64,000 nucleotides of DNA from Flavobacterium cyclinae. GTDB taxonomy: Bacteria; Bacteroidota; Bacteroidia; Flavobacteriales; Flavobacteriaceae. Below the pieces are notes generated by a model, which was not told the origin of the DNA, made no database searches, and worked only from the letters and a program-made list of their open reading frames with translations. The translations under genes were made by a program, and so were the position numbers. Location: NCBI RefSeq assembly GCF_021172145.1, contig NZ_CP089095.1:1054001-1118000 (forward strand), given 5' to 3'. Shown here piece by piece: positions 1 to 8,703 of the stretch; position 1 is the stretch's first letter; every line of letters starts with the position of its first letter.

Positions 1-50
1 AATGGATGTAAAATAAGAAGCAATACTTCTCAATAAATTAAGAAAATAGA

Positions 51-80
51 ATCCTGAAGCTAATGTTTCAGGATTTTTTT
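51..80 (+). terminator. Rho-independent terminator of a gene lying before the window
   Basis: Arms ATCCTGAA (51-58) and TTCAGGAT (67-74) are perfectly complementary and are followed by a T run. It probably ends a plus-strand gene whose tail lies in positions 1-36 (in-frame TAA at 34-36 in frame 1), although too little of that gene is visible to name it. The hairpin also rules out an upstream start at 63 for the next gene. Confidence 0.7.
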
Positions 81-104
81 TATTTTTACCAAAAACCAAT
101 AAAC

Positions 105-389
105 ATGAAAATAAAATCATTGGCATTTGCTTTTATACTTATATTGACTTTAGCTTGTTCTCCAAAAATAATTCAGCCAGAAGTTATTAAAAGTACTGAA
201 GTTCCTTTCACCCCTATAGTAAATGAAGGTAAATTGATTTATGAAAAGAATTGTGCAAACTGCCATGGTTTTTATAACCCAACCGATTTTAATGCAGAAC
301 AATGGAAACCTATTTTGTTAAGCATGCAGAAAAATGCCAATATTTCTGACGAAGAAAGAGAAAAGATTTTTGACTATTTGACAAAATAA
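105..389 (+). CDS. Small c-type cytochrome lipoprotein
   Basis: About 94 residues. A short hydrophobic leader ends in the lipobox-like LTLACS, so the protein is probably a lipoprotein anchored in a membrane facing the periplasm. A single CANCH motif near residue 49 is the CxxCH haem-c attachment site, and a C-terminal helix (DEEREKIFDYLTK) is typical of cytochrome c domains. A candidate distal haem ligand is Met in the SMQKN segment. The ATG at 105 is chosen because an earlier start at 63 lies inside the preceding terminator. Likely role is periplasmic electron transfer; the partner cannot be told from the neighbours, which are unrelated small proteins. Confidence 0.8.
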   Translation: MKIKSLAFAFILILTLACSPKIIQPEVIKSTEVPFTPIVNEGKLIYEKNCANCHGFYNPTDFNAEQWKPILLSMQKNANISDEEREKIFDYLTK

Positions 390-456
390 TTTTGAAACGG
401 ATGTTGGATTAATTTCTTTGGTATTGTTTTTGTAATTTTACCAACAAATTCATGTT

Positions 457-960
457 ATGAAAACCAAATTATCTTTTTTCTTTCTTCTTTTCTCAATGTT
501 TTCTTTTGCTCAAGTACCACATTGTGGTTTTGATTTTACGTCGTATTTGGTTGTAAAAGCCCATGAAGAAGGAAAATCAGATAATATTCCCGATTTAAAG
601 ATTTTTATTGTAAACGAAAAAGGAGAAGAAATTATTAATGAAAATAATAAATACAGTTGGAAATATGGGAATCAACCTTTGGAGTTTACTAGAAATTATT
701 TGATTAGTAAACCAAACGAACCTGAGAAATGGTTTTTTCCTTATGCTGGAGATACCTACTTACTTTCAGTAACCAATACCTTTCCTGCAGAAGAATTTTA
801 CATTAAAATTAAAGATGCTAAAGGAAGATACAAAGAGCAATTAGTCCAATTACAAGCGTTTAATATGTACATTTTATGTTCGAGTGAAAACGAACGCCAA
901 GCCAGATCTTTCGGACCGAGAACTAACAATCCTATTGAGGTGGTTTTAGAAAAGAAGTAA
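457..960 (+). CDS. Hypothetical secreted protein
   Basis: 167 residues beginning with a clear signal peptide (MKTKLSFFFLLFSMFSFAQ, cleavage expected after the FAQ segment). The mature part contains three cysteines, is rich in Phe, Tyr and Lys, and has no motif I recognise; the alternating hydrophobic pattern suggests a small beta-rich periplasmic or outer-surface domain. It is followed after only 6 nt by the next gene, so the two are probably cotranscribed. No function is assigned. Confidence 0.7.
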   Translation: MKTKLSFFFLLFSMFSFAQVPHCGFDFTSYLVVKAHEEGKSDNIPDLKIFIVNEKGEEIINENNKYSWKYGNQPLEFTRNYLISKPNEPEKWFFPYAGDTYLLSVTNTFPAEEFYIKIKDAKGRYKEQLVQLQAFNMYILCSSENERQARSFGPRTNNPIEVVLEKK

Positions 961-966
961 TAGATT

Positions 967-1311
967 ATGGCAAATTCAGCAGAAGTAAAATTTCAAAACC
1001 ATTTCAAGCTCAATGTTTTATTCAAAGATTACATCCTTTTTGAAAATTTGTTACTTGAGAATAATATAGACTTCTATCATAATAGTAATGAAAACTCAGA
1101 TATTAGTGATGGAACTTTATTCTTTTTGTTAGATAAAGACAGAGTTATTATTGATAAACTTCTTATTGATAATGAAATTATAGCAAGTACTGAAACCATT
1201 TTAATGTCAGATTATCGAGAAGAAAGAAAAGTTCAAAAACTTCATTTATCAGTTTACTTAATAATAATCTTAATTTTAGTTATTATTATCTTATCTGGAG
1301 ATTTAGTTTAA
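967..1311 (+). CDS. Hypothetical tail-anchored small membrane protein
   Basis: 114 residues, unrecognised. The first ~90 residues are soluble and acidic, resembling the short alpha/beta DUF2007-like proteins that often carry a C-terminal anchor, but I cannot confirm that family. Residues ~95-112 (LSVYLIIILILVIIILSG) form a single strong transmembrane helix at the extreme C terminus. It starts 6 nt after the preceding secreted protein and so probably shares its transcript. Confidence 0.65.
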   Translation: MANSAEVKFQNHFKLNVLFKDYILFENLLLENNIDFYHNSNENSDISDGTLFFLLDKDRVIIDKLLIDNEIIASTETILMSDYREERKVQKLHLSVYLIIILILVIIILSGDLV

Positions 1312-1339
1312 CAATTATTGTTTCTTTACTTTAAAAAAT

Positions 1340-1798
1340 TTAATTTTTTATTTGATGAATAAATATCTCAAATTTTTCTTTAGTTTCTGCATTATAAATA
1401 GTTACCAAAAGATTTCGGTCAATGAAAATATTGAAAATATTTTCTTCTACATGTAGCGTTGGTTCAAATTTATTTTCACTTTGATAAAAATTTCGACTTT
1501 TGAATTTTGTAAATTCAATTGTTGAATCATTTTTGAAAGCTAATGATTTTATATTTTTTATTTTTATTCCAAATAATGAATGAAAAGCGGTTATGGCTTT
1601 ATTTTCTATAATTATTGATTTTTTTAGAAGTAAAAAGAATAGAAAAATTAGATTTATAAAAGTTAAAATTATGAATAATTTTAGATTGAATTTCTCAAAA
1701 AAAGTGAATCCAAAATTTATACCTATTGAAACCATAAAAAGAATTATAAGATTTAATTTTCTATAATAATCCCAAGAACTTTCTAGATTTATTTTCAT
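1340..1798 (-). CDS. Hypothetical membrane protein with two N-terminal helices
   Basis: 152 residues. Two hydrophobic helices (about residues 17-33 and 41-58) are followed by a basic KKS turn and a C-terminal beta-rich region (IIIENKAITAFHSLFGIK onward) that looks like a small PH-like or YdbS-type cytoplasmic domain. This comparison is by pattern only. The reading frame is very AT-rich (Ile, Lys, Phe, Asn), as usual for accessory flavobacterial genes. It lies downstream of the thioredoxin-fold gene on the same strand but is separated from it by a 7-bp periodic tract. Confidence 0.6.
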   Translation of the reverse strand: MKINLESSWDYYRKLNLIILFMVSIGINFGFTFFEKFNLKLFIILTFINLIFLFFLLLKKSIIIENKAITAFHSLFGIKIKNIKSLAFKNDSTIEFTKFKSRNFYQSENKFEPTLHVEENIFNIFIDRNLLVTIYNAETKEKFEIFIHQIKN

Positions 1799-1823
1799 AA
1801 AAAGAAGTTACATAATTAGAATA

Positions 1824-1851
1824 ACTGAAAACTGACCACTGACCACTGGGT
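1824..1851. repeat. Heptad tandem tract, unit ACTGNNN
   Basis: Four units begin with ACTG at 1824, 1831, 1838 and 1845, exactly 7 bp apart, with the last three bases of each unit varying. The tract fills most of the gap between two minus-strand genes. Confidence 0.75.
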
Positions 1852-1857
1852 ACTTTA

Positions 1858-2412
1858 TCACTTCCATTTAATATTACACCCAATACTTGGCTTTTGTTCT
1901 GGATTAATTAAACGATTCATAAGCACACCATCAATTGCACTTCGTAAATCGGAACCACTTAACGGGATGCCATTGGCTGGTCGGCTATCGTCTAATTGTC
2001 CTCTGTAAACCAATTTATTTTGATTGTCGAAGAGATAAAAATCAGGAGTACAAGCAGCATCATAGGCTTTGGCTATTTCTTGTGTTTCATCATATAAATA
2101 TGGAAATTCGAAATTGTTTTTAAAAGCAAATTCAGTCATTAATTCTGGGGCATCTTGCGGATATTTCACAATATCGTTACTCGAAATAGCAGCAAAACCA
2201 ATCCCTTGCACACGATAATCATTAGCAATACGAGTAATTTCTTCCATGACATGATGCACAAACGGACAATGATTGCAAATAAACATTACAACCGTTCCTT
2301 TTTCGCCTTTGCAATCAGCAAACGTTTTAAAATCGGTAGCATTAGTATCTCTCAAATTAAAATCAGGAGCAAATGTGCCTAATGGTAACATGTTAGAAGG
2401 AGTTTGAGCCAT
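1858..2412 (-). CDS. Thioredoxin-fold redoxin (AhpC/TSA-like) family protein
   Basis: 184 residues. The order of elements is that of a redoxin domain: LGTFAPDFNLRDT near the N terminus, then VVMFICNHCPFVHH around residues 41-54, in which CNHC is a CxxC active-site pair, followed by the cis-Pro-type segment CTPDFYLFD at about 121-129. No signal peptide is seen, so a cytoplasmic thiol oxidoreductase or peroxiredoxin-like role is likely. Proteins with this CNHCPFV motif are widespread and usually annotated thioredoxin family protein; the substrate is not known. The start ATG at 2412 fits the conserved beginning of the domain. Confidence 0.85.
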   Translation of the reverse strand: MAQTPSNMLPLGTFAPDFNLRDTNATDFKTFADCKGEKGTVVMFICNHCPFVHHVMEEITRIANDYRVQGIGFAAISSNDIVKYPQDAPELMTEFAFKNNFEFPYLYDETQEIAKAYDAACTPDFYLFDNQNKLVYRGQLDDSRPANGIPLSGSDLRSAIDGVLMNRLINPEQKPSIGCNIKWK

Positions 2413-2419
2413 TTTAAAA

Positions 2420-2447
2420 TTAGAATTTAGAGGTTAGAATTTAGAAG
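2420..2447. repeat. Heptad tandem tract, unit TTAGNNN
   Basis: TTAG recurs at 2420, 2427, 2434 and 2441, always 7 bp apart, in the divergent region between the redoxin gene and pyrD. Confidence 0.75.
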
Positions 2448-2460
2448 TTTTAATCTATTT

Positions 2461-2488
2461 ACTTTCGACTTTTTACTTTTAACTTTCA
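2461..2488. repeat. Heptad tandem tract, unit ACTTTNN
   Basis: ACTTT recurs at 2461, 2468, 2475 and 2482, exactly 7 bp apart. It lies 14 bp after a different heptad tract (2420-2447), so two unrelated units with the same period sit side by side. Confidence 0.75.
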
Positions 2489-2558
2489 TTGATTATACGC
2501 ACCAAATCTTTTATTGTTACAAAATGCGTCAATACTTTTTTTTGGAAAGGCATTTTCT

Positions 2559-2566
2559 TACTTTTG
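2559..2566 (+). promoter_or_regulatory. -7 element of pyrD
   Basis: TACTTTTG fits the Bacteroidota -7 consensus TAnnTTTG and lies 19 nt before the pyrD ATG. A TTTG at 2541-2544 could be the -33 part, but the spacing is shorter than usual. Confidence 0.5.
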
Positions 2567-2585
2567 CATAACAACACAACACACT

Positions 2586-3605
2586 ATGTATAAAATCTTC
2601 ATTCGTCCGTTACTTTTCTGTTTCGATCCAGAAAAAGTGCATTATTTTACTTTTTCATTCATTCGTTTTCTGAATAAAATTCCAGGTTTTTCTAGTTTAT
2701 TTCAATCGCTTTACGAAGTAAAAGATGCTCGTTTAGAGCGAGAAGTTTTCGGAATTAAATTCAAGAATCCAGTTGGATTAGCGGCAGGATTTGATAAAGA
2801 TGCGAAGTTATATCAAGAGTTATCGAATTTTGGTTTCGGATTTATTGAAATTGGAACGTTGACTCCGGTTGGACAAGAAGGAAATCCAAAAAAACGTTTG
2901 TTTCGCTTAAAAGAAGACAATGCGATTATCAATCGAATGGGTTTCAATAATGGAGGTGTAAAAGAAGCCGTTGAACGTTTGAAAAAGAATAAAGGCGTTT
3001 TAATAGGAGGAAACATTGGGAAAAATAAAGTTACGCCAAACGAAGAAGCGGTAAAAGATTACGAAATCTGTTTTGAAGCTTTGTTTCCGTATGTTGATTA
3101 TTTTGTGGTGAATGTGAGTTCGCCAAACACACCCAATCTACGTGAATTACAAGATAAAAAACCTTTGACCGACTTGCTGCAAACCCTTCAAGATAAAAAC
3201 AACGCAAAACCAAAACAAAAACCAATTTTACTAAAAATCGCTCCCGATTTAACCGATGAACAACTTTTAGATATTATTGATATCGTCAACGAAACCAAAA
3301 TCGCAGGTGTAATTGCTACGAATACTACGATTTCTCGCGAAGGTTTACAATCTGAAAATAAATCAGAAATGGGTGGTTTGTCTGGAAAACCATTAACCAA
3401 ACGTTCAACAGAAGTGATTCGTTTTCTTTCGGAAAAAAGCAATAAGTCGTTTCCAATCATTGGAGTAGGAGGTATTCACACAGCAGAAGATGCGATTGAA
3501 AAGCTAAATGCTGGAGCAAGTTTGGTGCAACTTTATACGGGATTTATTTACGAAGGTCCGGCTTTAGTAAAAGCAATCAATAAAAAGATTTTGGAAAACA
3601 GTTAA
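2586..3605 (+). CDS. pyrD: Dihydroorotate dehydrogenase (quinone), class 2
   Basis: 339 residues, normal for the family. It oxidises dihydroorotate to orotate with FMN and passes electrons to membrane quinone, the fourth step of UMP synthesis. The amphipathic N-terminal extension (residues 1-45) that binds the membrane marks class 2. Visible motifs: [11 protein letters not shown], the active-site loop [11 protein letters not shown] with the catalytic Ser, TNTTISR, and the C-terminal phosphate-binding IIGVGGI and [13 protein letters not shown]. The ATG at 2586 ([11 protein letters not shown]) matches the usual class 2 start; longer in-frame extensions would cross the -7 element. Followed 19 nt later by the HMG-CoA lyase-type gene. 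Confidence 0.95.
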   Translation: MYKIFIRPLLFCFDPEKVHYFTFSFIRFLNKIPGFSSLFQSLYEVKDARLEREVFGIKFKNPVGLAAGFDKDAKLYQELSNFGFGFIEIGTLTPVGQEGNPKKRLFRLKEDNAIINRMGFNNGGVKEAVERLKKNKGVLIGGNIGKNKVTPNEEAVKDYEICFEALFPYVDYFVVNVSSPNTPNLRELQDKKPLTDLLQTLQDKNNAKPKQKPILLKIAPDLTDEQLLDIIDIVNETKIAGVIATNTTISREGLQSENKSEMGGLSGKPLTKRSTEVIRFLSEKSNKSFPIIGVGGIHTAEDAIEKLNAGASLVQLYTGFIYEGPALVKAINKKILENS

Positions 3606-3611
3606 AATTTC

Positions 3612-3619
3612 TATCTTTG
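3612..3619 (+). promoter_or_regulatory. -7 element immediately before the HMG-CoA lyase gene
   Basis: TATCTTTG matches TAnnTTTG; only 5 nt separate it from the ATG at 3625, so a transcript from here would be essentially leaderless. Confidence 0.5.
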
Positions 3620-3624
3620 AAGCT

Positions 3625-4488
3625 ATGAACGAAATCAAAATTATCGAGTGTCCGCGCGATGCCATGCAAGGCATTAAACCGTTTATTCCTATCGAAAAAA
3701 AGGTAAAATACATTCAATCGTTATTGCGTGTAGGCTTTGATACTATTGATTTTGGAAGTTTTGTTTCGCCAAAAGCGATTCCGCAAATGCAAGATACGGT
3801 TGAGGTATTAGCACAATTAGATTTGTCAGCAACGAACAGCAAATTGTTAGCGATTATTGCCAATACACAAGGCGCTCAAAATGCTTCGGTTCACAAAGAA
3901 ATTCAATATTTAGGATTTCCATTTTCGATTTCGGAAAACTTTCAAATGCGAAATACGCACAAAACAATTGCGGAAAGTTTGGTTACGCTACAAGAGATTT
4001 TAGAAATCGCTGATAAATCAAATAAGGAAGTGGTTACCTATATTTCAATGGGGTTTGGAAATCCGTATGGAGATCCATGGAATGTTGAAATTGTTGGCGA
4101 ATGGACCGAAAAATTAGCGAATATGGGTGTGAAAATCCTATCGCTTTCGGATACCGTTGGAAGTTCCACTCCTGAAGTTATTGATTATTTGTTTTCCAAT
4201 TTGATTCCGAAATATCCAAACATTGAATTTGGTGCGCATCTTCACACTACGCCAGGCAAATGGTTTGAAAAAATTGATGCGGCTTACAATGCAGGTTGTC
4301 GTCGTTATGATGGCGCGATTCAAGGTTTTGGTGGTTGTCCTATGGCAAAAGATGATTTAACAGGAAACATGCCTACGGAGAAATTGTTGTCGTATTTCAC
4401 TACCAAAAGAGAAAATACGAATACGAGTCCAATGAGTTTTGAAAGTGCTTATAACGAAGCGACAAAATTATTTGGCGAGTTTCATTAA
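3625..4488 (+). CDS. Hydroxymethylglutaryl-CoA lyase family protein
   Basis: 287 residues, a DRE-TIM aldolase. HMG-CoA lyase splits HMG-CoA into acetoacetate and acetyl-CoA, the last step of leucine breakdown. The N-terminal ECPRDAMQGI carries the Arg-Asp pair that binds metal and substrate, and the C-terminal GFGGCPMAKDDLTGNMPTE corresponds to the lyase signature with its catalytic Cys; GAHLHTTPG supplies the two metal-binding His residues. Its last 4 nt overlap the 3' end of the convergent P-type ATPase gene. The rest of a leucine pathway is not in the window, so the exact substrate rests on family resemblance. Confidence 0.88.
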   Translation: MNEIKIIECPRDAMQGIKPFIPIEKKVKYIQSLLRVGFDTIDFGSFVSPKAIPQMQDTVEVLAQLDLSATNSKLLAIIANTQGAQNASVHKEIQYLGFPFSISENFQMRNTHKTIAESLVTLQEILEIADKSNKEVVTYISMGFGNPYGDPWNVEIVGEWTEKLANMGVKILSLSDTVGSSTPEVIDYLFSNLIPKYPNIEFGAHLHTTPGKWFEKIDAAYNAGCRRYDGAIQGFGGCPMAKDDLTGNMPTEKLLSYFTTKRENTNTSPMSFESAYNEATKLFGEFH

Positions 4489-6986
4489 TCTGTTTTTCTT
4501 CGTTTAAACGCTTTGTAAATTTCGACCCAAAGTACCGAAATACTTCCCACTACAACACATAATCCTATTTGGGAACTACTTACCATTTCAAACAAGAAGA
4601 AGTTCGAAAATGCAGGAATAAACAGTATTAATCCAGTTAATAATATAGTGATTCCTATAATCAATCCTACCAAATTATTTTTGTACTGAATCGTTTTGAA
4701 AATCGAATAATAAAACGAACGATTTGCCAATGTTAATACAATGTTTGATGTGATTAACGTTAAGAAAATTAAGGTTCTAGTGCCGTTTTCGGACATGTTT
4801 TCTCCTATAGCATATTGATAAATAAATAGCAATCCTAACGTTATGACTAATCCTTGAATAATGCTTATCAATACTTCTTTGAAATTAAAGAAAGTGGTTG
4901 TTAGTGGTCTTGGTTTTTGTAACATGAGATTGTCTTCCATAGGTTCGTTTTCGTAGATTATGGAGCAAGTTGGACCCATAATGATTTCTAAAAAAATAAT
5001 ATGAACTGGCGTGAAAATATTCGGATACATCCAACCCAAAGACAACGGAATAAATACAATTAAGATAATTGGAATATGAATCGAAATAATGTATTGAATC
5101 GCTTTTTTAAGGTTGAGGTATATTTTTCTTCCCATAGCAATGGCATCCGTCATTCGTTCGAAATTGTCGTCTACAAGAATTAAATTCGCAGCTTGTTTCG
5201 CAATTTCGGTTCCCTTTTTACCCATTGCAATTCCAATATGAGCTGACTTCAATGCGGGTCCGTCGTTTACACCATCACCCGTCATGGCTACGATTTGGTT
5301 ATTTGCTTTTAAAGCTTTGATGATTCTTAGTTTTGCTTCTGGAAACATTCTGGTGAAAATAGCCGTTTCCATTACTTTCTCTTTTAAAGTAGCTTCATCC
5401 ATTGCCATTAATTCGTCGCCATTCAATACTTTATCAGCGTTTTTAAACCCGACTTGTTTTGCGATGGTAGAAGTTGTTTCAGCATTATCACCTGTTACAA
5501 TTTTTACTTGAATTCCCGCTTTGTAAAACGTTTCAAAAACGGCTTGAATATTGTGTTTTGGTGGATCATAAAAAGCAACCAAACCTTTAAATTTGAATTT
5601 TAATGCTTGTTGGCTTTCAGGATAATCCGTTCCTGAAAAGTCAGAAACTCCAACGCCTAAAACGCGAAAACCTTTTTGCGTCATGGCTTTCATCGCCTCA
5701 AAAATCTGATTTTTTTCAGCTTCACTTAAGCGACTAACCGCTATTAATGCTTCTGGTGCGCCTTTAGCTGCAATAATGCGTTGTCCTGTATTATTTTCAA
5801 AAACATGCGTCATCATAGGCGGTTTTCCACTTAACGGATATTCGTGAACCATTTTAAAATGAGGTCGTTTGTCTTCACTTTCAAAATTAGAATAGGCTTC
5901 ATGAATCGCAATTTCCATGGCATCAAACGGAATGGGTTCACTCGACCACATGGCGTAATTTATGATTTCTTCGGCTTCAGGATTTAGTTTTTGTGTAGTT
6001 GCTACTATCGAATTGGATTTAAAAAGATACAATTCGGCTAAACTCATTCGGTTTTCGGTAATCGTTCCGGTTTTATCGGTGCAAATTACGGTTGCGCTTC
6101 CAAGGGTTTCTACTGTTTTGGTTTGTTTGGTAATGATTCCCATTTTCATCAATCGCCAAGCACCTAAAGCCATAAATGTAGTAAATGCAACCGGAATTTC
6201 CTCTGGAATAACGCTCATTGCAAGTGTTAATGCTTTCAATAAACTATCTAATACCATTCTCGAGTTGTAGTAATTAATTGCCCAAACAATTGCAAAAATG
6301 ACCAAACCTATAATCGACATTTTGGTGACGAAATTCCCGATTTGAATTTGTAAAGGCGTTTTCTCTTCTTCAATATCATTCAAACTCGAACCAATTTTTC
6401 CTAGTTGTGTTTTATTTCCGATAGCAGTTACTTCACAAATCGCCAAACCAGAAGCTACAATTGTACCTTGAAAAACTTGTTTGTTTTCGGATTCATTAGA
6501 TTTAAATACGGCTAAAGATTCACCCGTTAAAATAGATTCGTTAACCGAAAAATCGTTGGAGGAAAGAATAATTCCGTCAGCAGGAATGAAAGCGCCTTCT
6601 TCTAATTGAACACAATCACTTATAACAATTTCCTCTGTTGGAATTTCAATTAATTGACTGTTTCTAATGACTTTGCATTTCGGTTGAGTTAGTTTTTTTA
6701 AAGCTTCAATCGCATTACGACTTCTAGATTCTTGAAAAACGGATATGGCAACAACTGATATTATGGCAAATGTCATGAAGATTCCATCAGCGTAATCTCC
6801 AGTTATGAAATAAATACTGGTCGCTGTTAGCAATAAAAGAAACATAGGTTCTTTTACAATGTCTAAGATTGAATTCAGAAAATGGTTTTTATCCTGATGG
6901 TTAATAGTATTGGTTCCGAATTTTTTTGAGGATTCTAAAACTTCCAAATCAGATAGTCCTGTACTGTATTTTGTAGAATCGTTCAT
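4485..6986 (-). CDS. P-type cation-transporting ATPase (P2-like, calcium-ATPase type)
   Basis: 833 residues from the ATG at 6986; a longer frame would use TTG at 7010. Domain order: N-terminal cation ATPase domain, transmembrane helices 1-2, actuator domain with LTGES (~157), helices 3-4 with VIPEEIP, phosphorylation loop DKTGTITENRM (~300), nucleotide domain with KGAPEALI, hinge TGDGVNDGPALK, then a six-helix C-terminal bundle. PEEIP in helix 4 resembles the PEGLP of calcium pumps, but the transported ion is not certain. It is monocistronic, convergent with the HMG-CoA lyase gene and divergent from guaB. Confidence 0.88.
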   Translation of the reverse strand: MNDSTKYSTGLSDLEVLESSKKFGTNTINHQDKNHFLNSILDIVKEPMFLLLLTATSIYFITGDYADGIFMTFAIISVVAISVFQESRSRNAIEALKKLTQPKCKVIRNSQLIEIPTEEIVISDCVQLEEGAFIPADGIILSSNDFSVNESILTGESLAVFKSNESENKQVFQGTIVASGLAICEVTAIGNKTQLGKIGSSLNDIEEEKTPLQIQIGNFVTKMSIIGLVIFAIVWAINYYNSRMVLDSLLKALTLAMSVIPEEIPVAFTTFMALGAWRLMKMGIITKQTKTVETLGSATVICTDKTGTITENRMSLAELYLFKSNSIVATTQKLNPEAEEIINYAMWSSEPIPFDAMEIAIHEAYSNFESEDKRPHFKMVHEYPLSGKPPMMTHVFENNTGQRIIAAKGAPEALIAVSRLSEAEKNQIFEAMKAMTQKGFRVLGVGVSDFSGTDYPESQQALKFKFKGLVAFYDPPKHNIQAVFETFYKAGIQVKIVTGDNAETTSTIAKQVGFKNADKVLNGDELMAMDEATLKEKVMETAIFTRMFPEAKLRIIKALKANNQIVAMTGDGVNDGPALKSAHIGIAMGKKGTEIAKQAANLILVDDNFERMTDAIAMGRKIYLNLKKAIQYIISIHIPIILIVFIPLSLGWMYPNIFTPVHIIFLEIIMGPTCSIIYENEPMEDNLMLQKPRPLTTTFFNFKEVLISIIQGLVITLGLLFIYQYAIGENMSENGTRTLIFLTLITSNIVLTLANRSFYYSIFKTIQYKNNLVGLIIGITILLTGLILFIPAFSNFFLFEMVSSSQIGLCVVVGSISVLWVEIYKAFKRRKTD

Positions 6987-7059
6987 TGCTATTGGAAATT
7001 TATTAGCCAATTTACATAATTTATTCTTAAAAAATCTAGATTATTCGTCAATTTTTTAC

Positions 7060-7067
7060 TATATTTG
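7060..7067 (+). promoter_or_regulatory. -7 element of guaB
   Basis: TATATTTG fits TAnnTTTG and lies 32 nt before the guaB ATG, giving a leader of roughly 25-30 nt. Confidence 0.55.
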
Positions 7068-7099
7068 CACGCAATTTAACAACAACTACAAATTGCACC

Positions 7100-8572
7100 A
7101 TGAAAGCACACACAACTAAAATCGTTGGCGAAGGTCTTACTTACGACGATGTTTTGCTTATTCCAAATTATTCAGAAATTTTACCACGCGAAGTTAGTAT
7201 TCAATCGAAGTTTTCGAGAAATATTACGTTGAATGTTCCTATCGTTTCTGCAGCTATGGATACGGTTACCGAAAGCTCTATGGCAATTGCTATGGCACAA
7301 GAAGGAGGAATCGGTGTTTTGCATAAAAACATGACGATTGAGCAACAAGCAGCTAAAGTGAAGAAAGTAAAACGTGCGGAAAGCGGTATGATTATCGATC
7401 CAGTAACGTTGCCTTTAACAGCTACGGTTGGTGATGCTAAAATGGCAATGAAAGAATTTAGTATTGGCGGAATTCCAGTAGTAGATGAAAACGGAACGTT
7501 AAAAGGAATTGTTACCAATAGAGATTTACGTTTCGAAAAAGTAAATTCACGTTCTATTTTAGAAGTAATGACTTCTGAAAATTTAGTAACGGCTGCTCAA
7601 GGAACTACTTTGCAAGAAGCAGAGGGAATTTTACAAGAAAATAAAATTGAGAAATTACCTGTTGTTGATAACAATAATAAATTAGTTGGATTAATTACAT
7701 TTAGAGATATTACTAAGCTTACTCAGAAGCCAATTGCTAATAAAGATAAATTTGGTCGTTTACGTGTAGCTGCGGCTTTAGGAGTTACAGCTGATGCAGT
7801 AGATAGAGCAACAGCATTAGTAAACGCTGGAGTTGATGCAGTTATCATCGATACCGCTCACGGACATACGAAAGGTGTGGTTGATGTATTAAAAGCTGTA
7901 AAAGCGAAATTCCCAGAATTAGATGTAGTAGTAGGTAATATTGCTACTCCAGAAGCAGCATTATATTTAGCTCAAAACGGAGCTGATGCAGTTAAAGTTG
8001 GAATTGGACCAGGTTCTATTTGTACAACGAGAGTTGTAGCTGGAGTTGGATTTCCTCAATTTTCAGCGGTTTTAGAAGTCGCTGCGGCATTAAGAGGTTC
8101 TGGAGTTCCGGTTATTGCTGATGGTGGAATTCGTTATACAGGAGATATTCCTAAAGCGATTGCGGCAGGAGCTGATTGTGTGATGTTAGGTTCACTTTTA
8201 GCAGGAACAAAAGAATCGCCAGGAGAAACGATAATTTTTGAAGGAAGAAAATTCAAATCGTACCGTGGAATGGGTTCTGTTGAGGCAATGCAAGAAGGTT
8301 CTAAAGACCGTTATTTCCAAGATGTAGAAGACGATGTGAAGAAATTAGTTCCAGAAGGAATTGTAGGTCGTGTACCTTACAAAGGAGAATTAAACGAAAG
8401 TATGCAACAATTCATCGGAGGTTTAAGAGCTGGAATGGGTTATTGTGGTGCAAAAGATATTCCAACCTTACAAGAAAACGGTCGTTTTATAAGAATTACA
8501 GCAAGTGGAATTGGCGAAAGTCACCCACACAATGTAACAATTACAAAAGAAGCTCCGAATTATTCGAGATAG
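7100..8572 (+). CDS. guaB: Inosine-5'-monophosphate dehydrogenase
   Basis: 490 residues, the normal length. It converts IMP to XMP with NAD, the committed step to GMP. Motifs in order: [18 protein letters not shown] at the N terminus, a tandem CBS (Bateman) insert at about 95-205 that regulates activity through purine nucleotides, the catalytic loop GPGSICTTR with Cys at ~302, phosphate-binding [12 protein letters not shown], and the flap region [15 protein letters not shown]. It stands alone, with its own -7 element and a strong hairpin terminator at 8593. Confidence 0.97.
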   Translation: MKAHTTKIVGEGLTYDDVLLIPNYSEILPREVSIQSKFSRNITLNVPIVSAAMDTVTESSMAIAMAQEGGIGVLHKNMTIEQQAAKVKKVKRAESGMIIDPVTLPLTATVGDAKMAMKEFSIGGIPVVDENGTLKGIVTNRDLRFEKVNSRSILEVMTSENLVTAAQGTTLQEAEGILQENKIEKLPVVDNNNKLVGLITFRDITKLTQKPIANKDKFGRLRVAAALGVTADAVDRATALVNAGVDAVIIDTAHGHTKGVVDVLKAVKAKFPELDVVVGNIATPEAALYLAQNGADAVKVGIGPGSICTTRVVAGVGFPQFSAVLEVAAALRGSGVPVIADGGIRYTGDIPKAIAAGADCVMLGSLLAGTKESPGETIIFEGRKFKSYRGMGSVEAMQEGSKDRYFQDVEDDVKKLVPEGIVGRVPYKGELNESMQQFIGGLRAGMGYCGAKDIPTLQENGRFIRITASGIGESHPHNVTITKEAPNYSR

Positions 8573-8592
8573 TTTTGGTGTTTATAAAATAT

Positions 8593-8630
8593 AAACCTGA
8601 CAGGTTTCAAAAACCTGTCAGGTTTTTTTG
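8593..8630 (+). terminator. Palindromic-arm terminator after guaB
   Basis: The arms AAACCTGACAGGTTT (8593-8607) and AAACCTGTCAGGTTT (8611-8625) are perfect reverse complements separated by CAA and followed by T residues. Each arm is itself a near-perfect palindrome around one central base. It should stop transcription of guaB. Confidence 0.8.
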
Positions 8631-8642
8631 TGCATCAAATAG

Positions 8643-8700
8643 AACACGAATTTCACGAATTAGCACTAATTGATTGGTATAAATTCGTGAAATTTGTGTT
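8643..8700. repeat. Inverted repeat with AACACGAATT core
   Basis: The left arm starts AACACGAATTTCACGAATT at 8643; the right arm at 8681-8700 is its reverse complement with a couple of differences. The core AACACGAATT recurs at 36682 and 42919. It lies between the convergent guaB and CAP-domain genes. Confidence 0.7.
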
Positions 8701-8703
8701 TGA

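Noticed and set aside
63..104. Longer N terminus for the small cytochrome
   Set aside because: The extra codons lie in the terminator hairpin of the preceding gene.
6987..7010. TTG start for the P-type ATPase
   Set aside because: An in-frame ATG 24 nt downstream at 6986 is a better initiator and keeps all domain motifs.
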